A DNA stretch of 64,000 nucleotides from Streptomyces mangrovisoli (GCF_000974985.2 NZ_LAVA02000030.1:91169-155168); one strand, 5' to 3'. Positions 43,615 through 51,845 are shown, counted from the first letter of the stretch. Notes: generated by a model from the letters alone, not told the origin. Numbers and translations: made by a program.

Positions 43615-43735
43615 CGCCGTCGTCATCACACCCGTACGGGGGGAAGCCGGTGCAAATCCGGCGCTGACCCGCAACCGTGAGCGGTCCCGCGCAGGGTTCC
43701 GTGAGCCGGACTGCCCCGTACGGTCCGTGAAACGG
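43615..43735 (+). promoter_or_regulatory. Cobalamin (B12) riboswitch
   Basis: Aptamer landmarks in order: P1 strand CCCGTACGGGG, GAAGCCGGTGCAAATCCGG, CGCTGACCCGCAACCGTGA, the B12-box GTGAGCCGGACTGCC and the closing CCCCGTACGG. It precedes the ECF transporter operon by about 90 bp. B12 binding is expected to lower expression of the importer genes. Confidence 0.95.
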
Positions 43736-43826
43736 CTCGTCCGTCGAGGTCTACGGAGTCGAGCCGCCGCCCGGGGCCGTCCCGGTGCTGCCGCCCGGCT
43801 CCCCCCAGGGGAAGGCACCACCGCCC

Positions 43827-45053
43827 ATGAACGTCCGCCGCAGCGCCGCGGTCTTCGCCGCCGCAGCCGTGATCGCAGCCGGGGCGGCGCCGTCCGCGAC
43901 CGCCGCCACCGCCTCCCCCTCGCCGTCCGCCGCGCTCCCCTCCGGCCTGTTCGGCACCGCCGACCCGACCTACGACGGCGTCTGGCGCCAGTCCCTCGCG
44001 CTGCTCGCGCAGCACACGGTGGGCCAGCACCCCGCGGCGAAGGCGGTGGACTGGCTGACCGGACAGCAGTGCGCGAACGGCGCGTTCGCCGCGTACCGGG
44101 CCACCCCGACGGCCGCCTGCGACGCCAAGGTGATGGTCGACACCAACAGCACGGCCGCCGCCGTCCAGGCGCTGGCCGCGCTCGGCGGGCACGGCGGCGC
44201 GACCGCGAAGGCGGTCGGCTGGCTCAAGTCCGTGCAGAACAAGGACGGCGGCTGGGGCTACACGCCCGGCGGCGCCAGCGACACCAACTCCACCTCCGTG
44301 GTGATCGGCGCGCTGAAGGCCGCGGGCGAGGACCCGGCCTCGGTGGTCAAGGGCACCGCGACGCCGTACGACGCGCTGGCCGGCTGGTCGCTGCCCTGCG
44401 ACGCGAAGGACGGCGCGGGGGCGCTCGCCTACCAGCCGGACAAGAAGGGCGCGCTCGCGGCCAACGCGGACGCCACCGCGGCCGGTGTGCTCGGCGCGCT
44501 CGGCAAGGGCTTCGTGACGAGCGCGGGCAAGGAGACCGGCAACGGCGGCTGCGCGAGCGCGAAGCAGCCCACCGCCGCGCAGGTCGCCCAGAACGGCGCC
44601 GCGTACCTGGCCGGCGCCACCACCGCGACCGGGCACCTGACGTCCGCGCTGCCGGGCGCCAAGAACCAGCCGGACTACGGCAACACCGCCGACGCGGTCG
44701 TCGCGCTCGCCGCGCAGGGCGACACGGACGCCGCGAAGCGGCCGTACACCTGGCTGGAGGGCCACGCGGCGGCCTGGGCGAAGCAGAGCGGCCCGGCCGC
44801 GTACGCGCAGCTGATCCTCGCCGCGCACGCGATGGGCGCCGACCCGCGCGACTTCGGCGGCGCGGACCTCGTCGACGAGCTCGCCGCGACGGGTCCGGCG
44901 CCGGTCGCCGCGCCCAAGGAGGCCTCGGCGACGGACGTGGCGAAGGACAACTCCTCCGGTGCGGCGGTGTACTGGATCGTCGGCGTCGGCCTGGTGGCGG
45001 GCATCGGCGTCGGATTCCTGCTGAGCGGCCGCGGCGGGAAGCGCAAGAAGTGA
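43827..45053 (+). CDS. Surface-anchored alpha/alpha-barrel protein, intrinsic-factor-like
   Basis: 408 residues. The signal peptide ends PSATAATAS. Then come repeated helical pairs with AVDWLTGQQCANGAFAAYR and AVGWLKSVQNKDGGWGYTPG, as in the terpenoid-cyclase/prenyltransferase toroid and in the N-terminal domain of animal intrinsic factor and transcobalamin. A C-terminal helix (AAVYWIVGVGLVAGIGVGFL) and KRKK tail anchor it outside the membrane. Riboswitch control and the following ECF genes suggest capture of cobalamin for the importer. The next gene overlaps by GTGA. Confidence 0.85.
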   Translation: MNVRRSAAVFAAAAVIAAGAAPSATAATASPSPSAALPSGLFGTADPTYDGVWRQSLALLAQHTVGQHPAAKAVDWLTGQQCANGAFAAYRATPTAACDAKVMVDTNSTAAAVQALAALGGHGGATAKAVGWLKSVQNKDGGWGYTPGGASDTNSTSVVIGALKAAGEDPASVVKGTATPYDALAGWSLPCDAKDGAGALAYQPDKKGALAANADATAAGVLGALGKGFVTSAGKETGNGGCASAKQPTAAQVAQNGAAYLAGATTATGHLTSALPGAKNQPDYGNTADAVVALAAQGDTDAAKRPYTWLEGHAAAWAKQSGPAAYAQLILAAHAMGADPRDFGGADLVDELAATGPAPVAAPKEASATDVAKDNSSGAAVYWIVGVGLVAGIGVGFLLSGRGGKRKK

Positions 45054-45832
45054 GCCCGCGCCGCACGTCCGTGCCGCCCGGCCGCGCCGCGATACCGCCG
45101 TGCCGCGCGGCCCTGCCGTTGCGGCGCTCCGCCGCCGTCCTGCTCTCCGCGCTGCTGCTCCTGTGCGGCGCGGGGCAGGCGCGGGCCACCGGGTACCGCT
45201 ACTGGTCCTTCTGGGAGCGCGACGGCGGCCACTGGGTGTACGCGACCGTCGGCCCGTCGACCGCGCGGCCCTCCGACGGCGATGTCGAGGGCTTCCGCTT
45301 CGCGGTGAGCGTGGACTCGAACGACGCGACGCGGCCGCGGGGTCATGCGGACTTCGCGGCGATCTGCGCCGGGACGCCCGCGAAGGCGGGCAGCAAGCGG
45401 GTGGGCCTGGTCCTCGACTTCGGTACGCCCGCCGACGCGCCCTCCGGCGAGACGCCGCCCGCGCGGCGCACCGCGTGCGCGCGGGTGCCGTCCGGGGCGA
45501 CGGCGGCCGAGGCGCTCGCCTCGGTGGCGAAGCCGCTGCGCTACGACACGAACGCGTTGCTCTGCGCCATCGCGGGATATCCGGCGCGGGGGTGCGGGGA
45601 GCAGGTGTCGGGGGTCTCGAAGGGGGCGACCGCCTCGGCACCGGCCACGAACGGATCCAGCGGATCCAGCGGATCCGGTGGATCCGGTGGATCCGGTGGA
45701 TCCGGTGGATCCGGTGGATCCGGTGGATCCGGTGGATCGGGGCCGTCGGTGGGCCTGGTGGCCGGGGCCGCGGGAGTGGCCGTGCTGGCCGCGGCGGCGG
45801 TGTGGCAGGGCCGGCGACGGCGTCATGGCTGA
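45050..45832 (+). CDS. SCO2322-family surface protein, DUF4430-like beta domain
   Basis: 260 residues from GTG 45050, overlapping the upstream stop. After a late signal (SAAVLLSALLLLCGAGQARA) comes a compact domain with YRYWSFWERDGGHWVYATVG and SDGDVEGFRFAV. This is reminiscent of DUF4430 / the C-terminal beta domain of transcobalamins. A (GSGG)n spacer and a C-terminal helix (GLVAGAAGVAVLAAAAVW) with RRRR anchor it. It ends eight bases into the CbiQ-like gene. Probably cooperates with the preceding protein at the cell surface. Confidence 0.85.
   Translation: MSPRRTSVPPGRAAIPPCRAALPLRRSAAVLLSALLLLCGAGQARATGYRYWSFWERDGGHWVYATVGPSTARPSDGDVEGFRFAVSVDSNDATRPRGHADFAAICAGTPAKAGSKRVGLVLDFGTPADAPSGETPPARRTACARVPSGATAAEALASVAKPLRYDTNALLCAIAGYPARGCGEQVSGVSKGATASAPATNGSSGSSGSGGSGGSGGSGGSGGSGGSGGSGPSVGLVAGAAGVAVLAAAAVWQGRRRRHG
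45653..45741 (+). repeat. 9-bp in-frame repeat GGATCCGGT
   Basis: Nine consecutive units starting at 45653 each contain GGATCC (a BamHI site), followed by a tenth GGATCG. They code for the Gly/Ser spacer of the SCO2322-family protein, keep the frame whatever the copy number, and are likely length-variable. Confidence 0.92.
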
Positions 45833-46973
45833 GCGGGCCGCCGGGCGGGGTGCCGAAGGACATCGATCGGCCTCGGCGCCGTCCGGGCCGGTCGCGCGGT
45901 TCCCCGCGCCCCTTCAGGGCGCCGTGCATCCCGGGGCCTGGTGGGCCTGGGCGCTCGGGATGGGGACGGCCGCCACCCGGACGACGAATCCGTTGCTGCT
46001 GGGGCTGCTGCTCGCGGTGTCGGCGTATGTCGTCGCCACCTGCCGTACGGTCGCGGGCTCGGCGTATCCGGCGTTCGTGCGGCTGGGGCTCACGGTGCTG
46101 CTGATCCGGCTGGTGTTCGCCACGCTGCTCGGCTCCGCGATCCCGGGCACCCATGTGCTGCTCACGCTGCCCGAGGTGCCGTTGCCGCACTGGGCGCAGG
46201 GCATCCGGATCGGCGGCGAAGTGACCGCGGAGGGGCTGCTGTTCGCGTTCTACGACGGCCTCAGGCTCGCCGCGCTGCTCGTCTGCGTCGGCGCGGCGAA
46301 CTCGCTCGCCGCGCCCTCGCGGCTGCTCAAGTCCCTTCCGGGCGCGCTGTACGAGGCCGGCGTGGCCGTCGTCGTCGCGCTCACCTTCGCGCCGCATCTG
46401 ATCGCCGACGTGCGGCGGGTGCGGGCGGCGCGGCGGCTGCGCGGGCGTCCCGACCGGGGCCTGCGCGGACTCGCCCAGGTCGGACTGCCGGTCCTGGAGG
46501 GCGCGTTGGAACGCTCGGTCGCCCTCGCCGCGGCGATGGACGCGCGCGGGTACGGCCGCACCGCCGACGTGCCCGCGCCGGTGCGCCGTACGACCGCCGC
46601 GCTCACCCTCGGCGGGCTGCTCGGCGTGTGCGCGGGGACGTACGGGCTGCTCACGGCGGCGGGCGGGACCTACGGTCTGCCGCTGCTGCTCGCCGGGGTC
46701 GCCGCCGCGCTCGCGGGGCTGCGGCTGGGCGGCCGCCGCTCGCCGCGCACCCGGTACCGCCCCGACCGCTTCGGGGTCCGGGCCTGGCTGGTGACCGGGT
46801 CCGGTGTCGCCGTGGCCGCGCTGGTCAGCTGGGCCGCCGCGAGCGACCCGTCGGCCCTCTCCCCCGGTGTCGTACCGCTCGTCGCCCCGGCCCTGCCGCT
46901 GTGGCCGGCCGCCGCCGTGCTGCTCGGCCTGATCCCCGCGTTCGTCGCCCCCGCCCCGAAGGAGCCGTCGTGA
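45825..46973 (+). CDS. ECF transporter transmembrane (T) component, CbiQ-like
   Basis: 382 residues. After a 35-residue leader there are about eight hydrophobic segments and the EcfT signature region with ARG-type coupling motif (AAAMDARGYGR) that docks on the ATPases. RRVRAARRLRGRPDRG is the preceding coupling helix. The leader contains GPVARFPAPLQG, the translation of an intergenic palindrome copy (45890-45912). It starts at ATG 45825, overlapping the upstream gene by eight bases and the ATPase gene by GTGA. Confidence 0.9.
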   Translation: MAERAAGRGAEGHRSASAPSGPVARFPAPLQGAVHPGAWWAWALGMGTAATRTTNPLLLGLLLAVSAYVVATCRTVAGSAYPAFVRLGLTVLLIRLVFATLLGSAIPGTHVLLTLPEVPLPHWAQGIRIGGEVTAEGLLFAFYDGLRLAALLVCVGAANSLAAPSRLLKSLPGALYEAGVAVVVALTFAPHLIADVRRVRAARRLRGRPDRGLRGLAQVGLPVLEGALERSVALAAAMDARGYGRTADVPAPVRRTTAALTLGGLLGVCAGTYGLLTAAGGTYGLPLLLAGVAAALAGLRLGGRRSPRTRYRPDRFGVRAWLVTGSGVAVAALVSWAAASDPSALSPGVVPLVAPALPLWPAAAVLLGLIPAFVAPAPKEPS

Positions 46974-48688
46974 TCCGTTTCGAGGACGTCTCCGTCACGT
47001 ACGACGGTGTGGCCGAACCGGCCGTGCGGCACGTCGACTTCGAGGTGCCGGAGGGTGAACTCGCGCTGCTGGTCGGCCCGTCCGGGGTGGGGAAGTCGAC
47101 CGTGCTGGGCGCGGTGAGCGGGCTCGTGCCGCACTTCACCGGCGGCACCCTGCGCGGCCGGGTCACCGTCGCCGGGCGGGACACCCGCACCCACCGCCCG
47201 CGCGAACTCGCCGACGTGGTCGGCACGGTGGGCCAGGACCCGCTCGCCCACTTCGTGACGGACACGGTCGAGGACGAACTCGCCTACGGCATGGAGTCGC
47301 TGGGGCTCGCGCCCGCCGTGATGCGGCGCCGGGTCGAGGAGACGCTCGACCTGCTGGGCCTCGCCGACCTGCGCGGGAGGCAGATCGGCACGCTGTCGGG
47401 CGGGCAGCGGCAGCGGGTCGCGATCGGCTCGGTCCTCACCCCGCATCCGCGGGTCCTGGTCCTCGACGAGCCGACGTCGGCGCTCGACCCGGCCGCGGCG
47501 GAGGAGGTTCTGGCGGTCCTCCAGCGTCTGGTGCACGACCTCGGCACGACGGTGCTGATGGCGGAGCACCGTCTGGAGCGGGTGATCCAGTACGCCGACC
47601 GCGTCGTCCTGCTCCCGGAGCCGGGCGCCGCCCCGGTGGTGGGCGCCCCGGCCGAGGTGATGGCGGTGTCCCCCGTGTACCCGCCCGTGGTGGCCCTCGG
47701 CCGCCTGGCCGCCTGGACCCCTCTCCCCCTGACCGTCCGCGACGCCCGCCGCCGCGCGGCACCGCTCCGCGACCGCCTGCCCACCGAAGGGGCGCGGGGA
47801 ACCGCGCGACCGGCCACGACGCACCCGCCGGAGACCACGGCCGCGAGTCCCCGCCCGCGGTCCGGCCGGACGTTCTGGTCGCGCGTTTCCCGGCGGGCCG
47901 ACGGGGGCCGGTCGCACGGTTCCCCGCGCCCCTTCGGCGCGCTCGCCGACGCCCGCGACCTGCAGGTCCGCCGCGGACGCGTCACCGCGCTGCGCGGGGC
48001 CGGGCTCGACGTGTCGCCCGGGGAGATCGTCGCGCTCATGGGGCGCAACGGGGCCGGCAAGTCCACACTGCTCGGCGCGCTCACCGGGCTGGTGCGGCCG
48101 CAGGCCGGGAGCGTGACCGTCGGCCCGGTGGTGCCCGCCGCGACGCCGCCGCGCGAGCTCGTGCGGCACGTCGGCCTGGTGCCGCAGGAGCCGCGCGATC
48201 TGCTGTACGCCGACACCGTGGCCGCCGAGTGCGCCGCCGCCGATCACGACGCCGGGGCGGCACCGGGCACGTGCCGGGCGCTGGTGGCCGGGCTGCTGCC
48301 GGGGGTGAGCGACGACACCCACCCCCGGGACCTGTCCGAGGGGCAGCGGCTGGTGCTCGCGCTCGCCGTGGTGCTGACCGCGCGCCCGCCGCTGCTGCTG
48401 CTCGACGAGCCGACCCGCGGACTGGACTACGCGGCCAAGGCGCGCCTGGTCGACATCCTGCGCGCCCTCGCCGCCGACGGGCACGGGATCGTGCTGGCGA
48501 CGCACGACGTGGAGCTCGCGGCCGAGCTGGCGCGCCGGGTCGTGCTGCTCGCGGACGGCGAGGTGATCGCCGACGGCCCGACCGCCGAGGTGGTCGTCTC
48601 GTCGCCCTCCTTCGCACCGCAGGTGGCGAAGATCCTCGCGCCGGGCCAGTGGCTCACGGTCGCCCAGGTCCGCGAGGCCCTCCGATGA
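46970..48688 (+). CDS. ECF transporter fused double ATPase (EcfA-EcfA')
   Basis: 572 residues with two ABC domains. Domain 1: Walker A GPSGVGKST, signature LSGGQRQRVAIG, Walker B VLVLDEPTSALD. Domain 2: Walker A GRNGAGKST, degenerate signature LSEGQRLVLALA, Walker B LLLLDEPTRGLD. The linker (about residues 272-321) is Arg/Pro/Ser-rich and is coded by two inverted palindrome copies with 90 bp between. The GTG at 46970 has AAGGAG upstream. It powers cobalamin import with the T and S components. Confidence 0.92.
   Translation: MIRFEDVSVTYDGVAEPAVRHVDFEVPEGELALLVGPSGVGKSTVLGAVSGLVPHFTGGTLRGRVTVAGRDTRTHRPRELADVVGTVGQDPLAHFVTDTVEDELAYGMESLGLAPAVMRRRVEETLDLLGLADLRGRQIGTLSGGQRQRVAIGSVLTPHPRVLVLDEPTSALDPAAAEEVLAVLQRLVHDLGTTVLMAEHRLERVIQYADRVVLLPEPGAAPVVGAPAEVMAVSPVYPPVVALGRLAAWTPLPLTVRDARRRAAPLRDRLPTEGARGTARPATTHPPETTAASPRPRSGRTFWSRVSRRADGGRSHGSPRPFGALADARDLQVRRGRVTALRGAGLDVSPGEIVALMGRNGAGKSTLLGALTGLVRPQAGSVTVGPVVPAATPPRELVRHVGLVPQEPRDLLYADTVAAECAAADHDAGAAPGTCRALVAGLLPGVSDDTHPRDLSEGQRLVLALAVVLTARPPLLLLDEPTRGLDYAAKARLVDILRALAADGHGIVLATHDVELAAELARRVVLLADGEVIADGPTAEVVVSSPSFAPQVAKILAPGQWLTVAQVREALR
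47787..47932. repeat. GCGCAGTTCCCC-type repeats inside the ATPase gene
   Basis: AAGGGGCGCGGGGAACCGCG at 47787 and, inverted, GGTCGCACGGTTCCCCGCGC ending GCCCC at 47932 flank 93 bp. The frame is open throughout and gives GARGTARPAT and GRSHGSPRPFG in the linker between the two ATPase domains. It is the same element as the intergenic copies. Confidence 0.85.
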
Positions 48689-49677
48689 CCCGCCCCACAC
48701 CGAGCCCCACACCGAAGCTCACGCCGAACCCCACCCCGAGCCGCCCGCGGGGCAGCACGCGGGGCAGCGCGCGGGGCGTCCGCGCCCGGGTCGTCCGGCT
48801 CGGGCCGCGGTCGCTGGCCTCCCTCGCGCTCGTCAGCGCCGTCGGCGTCGTCGCCTTCGGGTGGCCCTTCCTCGCGCCGCCCGACTCCGCGATCAACGCG
48901 CACTCCCAGGACGCGCCCTGGCTCTTCGCGGGGCTGCTCGTGCTGCTCGTCGCCGTCGTCGCGGCGACGATCTCCGAGTCGGGGCTCGGACCGAAGGCCG
49001 TCGCCATGCTCGGCGTGCTCGCCGCGACCGGCGCCGCGCTGCGCCCGATCGGCGCCGGCACCGCCGGCATCGAGCCGATGTTCTTCCTCATGGTGCTCAG
49101 CGGCCGGGTCCTCGGGCCGGGCTTCGGCTTCGTCCTCGGCTCGGTGACGATGTTCGCGTCCGCGCTGCTCACCGGCGGGGTCGGCCCCTGGCTGCCGTTC
49201 CAGATGCTCGCGATGGGCTGGTTCACCGCGGGCGCCGGGGTGCTGCCGGGCCCCGACCGGCTGCGCGGCCGCGCCGAGTACGCGCTGCTCGCCTGTTACG
49301 GCTTCCTCGCGGCGTTCGCCTACGGCACCGTCATGAACCTCGCCGGGTGGCCCTTCATGGGCACCCTCGCCTCCGGCATCTCCTTCGACCCGCACGCCGC
49401 CGTCCCCGCCAACCTGGCCCGCTTCGTCGCCTACTGCGCGGCCACCTCCCTCGGCTGGGACCTGGGCCGGGCCCTGGTCACGGTCGCGCTGACCCTGAGC
49501 CTCGGCCCGGCGGTGCTGCGGGCGCTGCGCCGGGCCACCCGGCGGGCCGCCTTCGAGACCGCGGTCACGTTCGAGGTGCCCGGCCCGTCACCGACCGCCG
49601 AGCACCCCGCCACGCAGGGTCGCGCGACCGGTGAAGAGGCCCACATGAGCCAGGTCACCTACGATCCGGGATCGTAG
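48685..49677 (+). CDS. ECF transporter S component (cobalamin-type)
   Basis: 330 residues with six hydrophobic helices (LASLALVSAVGVVAFGWPFL; FAGLLVLLVAVVAATI; AVAMLGVLAATGAALRPIG; FFLMVLSGRVLGPGFGFVLG; ALLACYGFLAAFAYGTVMN). It is close to the CbrT/BtuM-unlike ECF S subunits annotated beside SCO2322-family genes. It presumably binds cobalamin. A Pro/Thr-rich N-terminus precedes. ATG 48685 overlaps the ATPase stop as ATGA. The stop lies in the palindrome CTACGATC-CGG-GATCGTAG. Confidence 0.88.
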   Translation: MTRPTPSPTPKLTPNPTPSRPRGSTRGSARGVRARVVRLGPRSLASLALVSAVGVVAFGWPFLAPPDSAINAHSQDAPWLFAGLLVLLVAVVAATISESGLGPKAVAMLGVLAATGAALRPIGAGTAGIEPMFFLMVLSGRVLGPGFGFVLGSVTMFASALLTGGVGPWLPFQMLAMGWFTAGAGVLPGPDRLRGRAEYALLACYGFLAAFAYGTVMNLAGWPFMGTLASGISFDPHAAVPANLARFVAYCAATSLGWDLGRALVTVALTLSLGPAVLRALRRATRRAAFETAVTFEVPGPSPTAEHPATQGRATGEEAHMSQVTYDPGS

Positions 49678-49937
49678 AGCAATTTGTCCGATATGTCCGG
49701 GGCGACACCCCCGCTGACCTGGGGGTTGAGAGCCACGCCACAGAGCGGACGATTCCCCCGGATCCGGCCACAACTAGTAAAGGGGGTCATTGCGGACAGG
49801 TTTCGAGCCTGGTTCTCTGGATGACGTCGCCGGGTGCCGACGAGCCCACCAGGGCCGCGGCACCGACGTATGCCAGGGCCGCTCAGCGTGTGCTCACGGC
49901 ACACAGCGACTCCCTGTCCCCGAAGAAAAGGTTTCCC
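49678..49937 (+). other. 260-bp leader region before the transglycosylase gene
   Basis: No gene seen. CACAACTAGTAAAGG near 49771 is a possible promoter and the remaining 150 nt form a long 5' leader with several short GC hairpins. Leaders of similar secreted wall hydrolases in Streptomyces often carry a ydaO/c-di-AMP riboswitch, but I could not line up its conserved core here. Confidence 0.4.
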
Positions 49938-50354
49938 GTGCTCATCTCCCGCATCCGCCGCATCGCGTCCCCGAAGAAGGCCCTCGCCACCACCGCCGTG
50001 GCTGCTGCCGCCGCCGGTCTGGCGCTGACCGCGGCCCCCGCCCAGGCCGCCTCGGCCGACTCGGCGTCGCAGGCTCAGGCGATCGCGCACCAGATGATCC
50101 CGGACGCCGCTCAGTACAACGCCTTCAGCAACATCGTCTCGCACGAGAGCGGCTGGAACGTGACCGCGACCAACTCCTCCTCCGGTGCGTACGGTCTCGT
50201 CCAGGCCCTCCCGGGCTCGAAGATGGCCAGCGCCGGCGGCAACTGGCAGACCAGCGCCAAGACCCAGATCAAGTGGGGTCTGGACTACATGAACTCGCGC
50301 TACGGCAGCCCCGCGGCCGCCTGGTCCTTCTGGCAGACCCACCACTGGTACTGA
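49938..50354 (+). CDS. Secreted transglycosylase SLT-domain protein
   Basis: 138 residues. GTG 49938 has AAGG six bases upstream; a signal peptide (ALATTAVAAAAAGLALTAAPAQAAS) precedes a lysozyme-like domain with catalytic Glu in NIVSHESGWNVTATN, then SSGAYGLVQALPGSKMAS and DYMNSRYGSPAAAWSFW. It cuts peptidoglycan glycan strands outside the cell. Length is typical of the short Streptomyces SLT proteins. It is followed by a strong terminator. Confidence 0.92.
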   Translation: MLISRIRRIASPKKALATTAVAAAAAGLALTAAPAQAASADSASQAQAIAHQMIPDAAQYNAFSNIVSHESGWNVTATNSSSGAYGLVQALPGSKMASAGGNWQTSAKTQIKWGLDYMNSRYGSPAAAWSFWQTHHWY

Positions 50355-50380
50355 GCCGACCCCGGCATCACGCGGCCTTG

Positions 50381-50413
50381 AGGCGGCGGTTCCCCCCGAG
50401 GGAACCGCCGCCT
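50381..50413. terminator. 14-bp perfect hairpin terminator
   Basis: AGGCGGCGGTTCCC (50381-50394), loop CCCGA, and GGGAACCGCCGCCT (50400-50413), followed by TCGGCGTTCC. It is 27 bp after the transglycosylase stop. Confidence 0.85.
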
Positions 50414-50561
50414 TCGGCGTTCCCGCGGACGGCCGCGGACGGCTCCGCGCGGCCGCGTCCCGGGGGGAGGCAGGGGCGGGGGCGGGGGATGTGATCGCAC
50501 CTGCCTCCCTCGGGGACGGGCCGACGGCGCCGGGATGCCGTCGGCCCGGGTGCGCGCCGGG

Positions 50562-51797
50562 TCAGCCCACGCTGACCCGGAGTTCCTTGACGCCGTTGAT
50601 CCACGCGGACCTGAGCCGCCGCGGATCGCCGGCCGCCTTCAGGCCGGGCATGGCGTCGGCGATCGCGTGGAAGATCAGGTCGATCTCCAGCACCGCCAGG
50701 GACTTGCCCAGGCAGTAGTGCGGACCTCCCCCGCCGAAGCCGAGGTGGGGGTTCGGATCGCGGGTGACGTCGAACTCGTCCGGCCGCTCGAAGACCTCGG
50801 GATCGTGGTTGGCGGAGGCGTAGAACAGGCCGACCCGGTCCCCCTTCCTGATCCGCGCCCCGCCGAGTTCGGTGTCCTGGGTGGCGGTGCGCTGGAAGGA
50901 GTTCACCGGGGTCGCCCACCGGACGATCTCCTCGGCCGCGGTCGACGGCCGCTCCCTGACGTACAGCTCCCACTGGTCGGGGTGGGTCAGGAAGGCGTGC
51001 ATCCCGTGCGTGATCGCGTTGCGGGTGGTCTCGTTGCCCGCGACCGCGAGCATCAGCACGAAGAACCCGAACTCGTCGTAGCTGAGGTTGCCCTCGCCCT
51101 CGGCGGCCACCAGCGTGGAGACGATGTCGTGGGCCGGGCACCGTTTGCGCTCGGCGGCCATGTTCATGGCGTAGGCGATGATCTCGGTGGCCGACTCCGC
51201 GCCGACCTCCTCCGTGATGGCGTACTCCGGGTCGTCGTACGCGATCATCCTGTTGGACCACTCGAAGATCTTCGCCCGGTCCTCCTGGGGTACGCCGATG
51301 AGTTCGGCGATGGCCTGCAGGGGCAGTTCGCAGGCGACCTCGGTCACGAAGTCGAAGGGGTCCGAGCGGTGCCGTACGGCCTCGACGATGGCGCCCGCCC
51401 GGTTGCGCAGCCGCTCCTCCAGGGCGCGGATCGCCCGCGGGGTGAAGCCGCGTTGCAGGATCTGCCGGACCCGGGTGTGCTCCGGCGGGTCCATGTTGAG
51501 CAGGATCAGCCGCTGGGCGTCGATCGCGTCGCGCTCGATGTGCGCGCCGAACCGGATGATCGCGGTGTTGAGCCAGGAGGAGAAGATCTCCGGGTGGGTG
51601 GAGACGTACCGGACGTCCGCGTGCCGGGTGACGGCCCAGTAGCCGTCGTCGTCGAATCCGGCCAACCCGTGCGGCTGTGGGATCCAGCGGACCGGCTCGG
51701 ACTGACGCAGCTGGGCGAACTCGGGCAGCGGGACACGGTGGTGCAGCAGGTCGGGGTCGGTGAGGTCGAACCCCTCGGGCAGCGCTGGGCAGTGCAT
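50562..51797 (-). CDS. cyp125: Cytochrome P450, CYP125-like steroid C26-monooxygenase
   Basis: 411 residues. Heme-binding FGGGGPHYCLGKSLA (Cys ligand), I-helix AVAGNETTRNAITHGMHAF, ExxR in EEIVRWATPV. Phrases LPEGFDLTDPDLLHHRVPLP, QILQRGFTPRAI, CELPLQAIAELIGVPQEDRA and DQWELYVRERP closely follow mycobacterial CYP125 (Rv3545c), which oxidises the cholesterol side chain terminus. ATG 51797 has GGGAG six bases upstream. The gene is divergent from fadA5 exactly as in M. tuberculosis, with KstR-type boxes between. Confidence 0.9.
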   Translation of the reverse strand: MHCPALPEGFDLTDPDLLHHRVPLPEFAQLRQSEPVRWIPQPHGLAGFDDDGYWAVTRHADVRYVSTHPEIFSSWLNTAIIRFGAHIERDAIDAQRLILLNMDPPEHTRVRQILQRGFTPRAIRALEERLRNRAGAIVEAVRHRSDPFDFVTEVACELPLQAIAELIGVPQEDRAKIFEWSNRMIAYDDPEYAITEEVGAESATEIIAYAMNMAAERKRCPAHDIVSTLVAAEGEGNLSYDEFGFFVLMLAVAGNETTRNAITHGMHAFLTHPDQWELYVRERPSTAAEEIVRWATPVNSFQRTATQDTELGGARIRKGDRVGLFYASANHDPEVFERPDEFDVTRDPNPHLGFGGGGPHYCLGKSLAVLEIDLIFHAIADAMPGLKAAGDPRRLRSAWINGVKELRVSVG

Positions 51798-51814
51798 CGG
51801 CGACTCCCACCGTT

Positions 51815-51829
51815 CTGACGCTCCATCAG
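51815..51829. promoter_or_regulatory. CTGACG-N4-RTCAG palindrome, copy 4
   Basis: CTGACGCTCCATCAG, 18 bp before the cyp125 start, close enough to cover the transcript start or leader. Confidence 0.65.
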
Positions 51830-51845
51830 ATAGTGCGGTGAAGGT

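Noticed and set aside
49659..49677. CTACGATC-CGG-GATCGTAG palindrome as terminator of the B12 operon
   Set aside because: It overlaps the stop codon, is short, and lacks a T-tract; could be an operator, but nothing supports a specific role.
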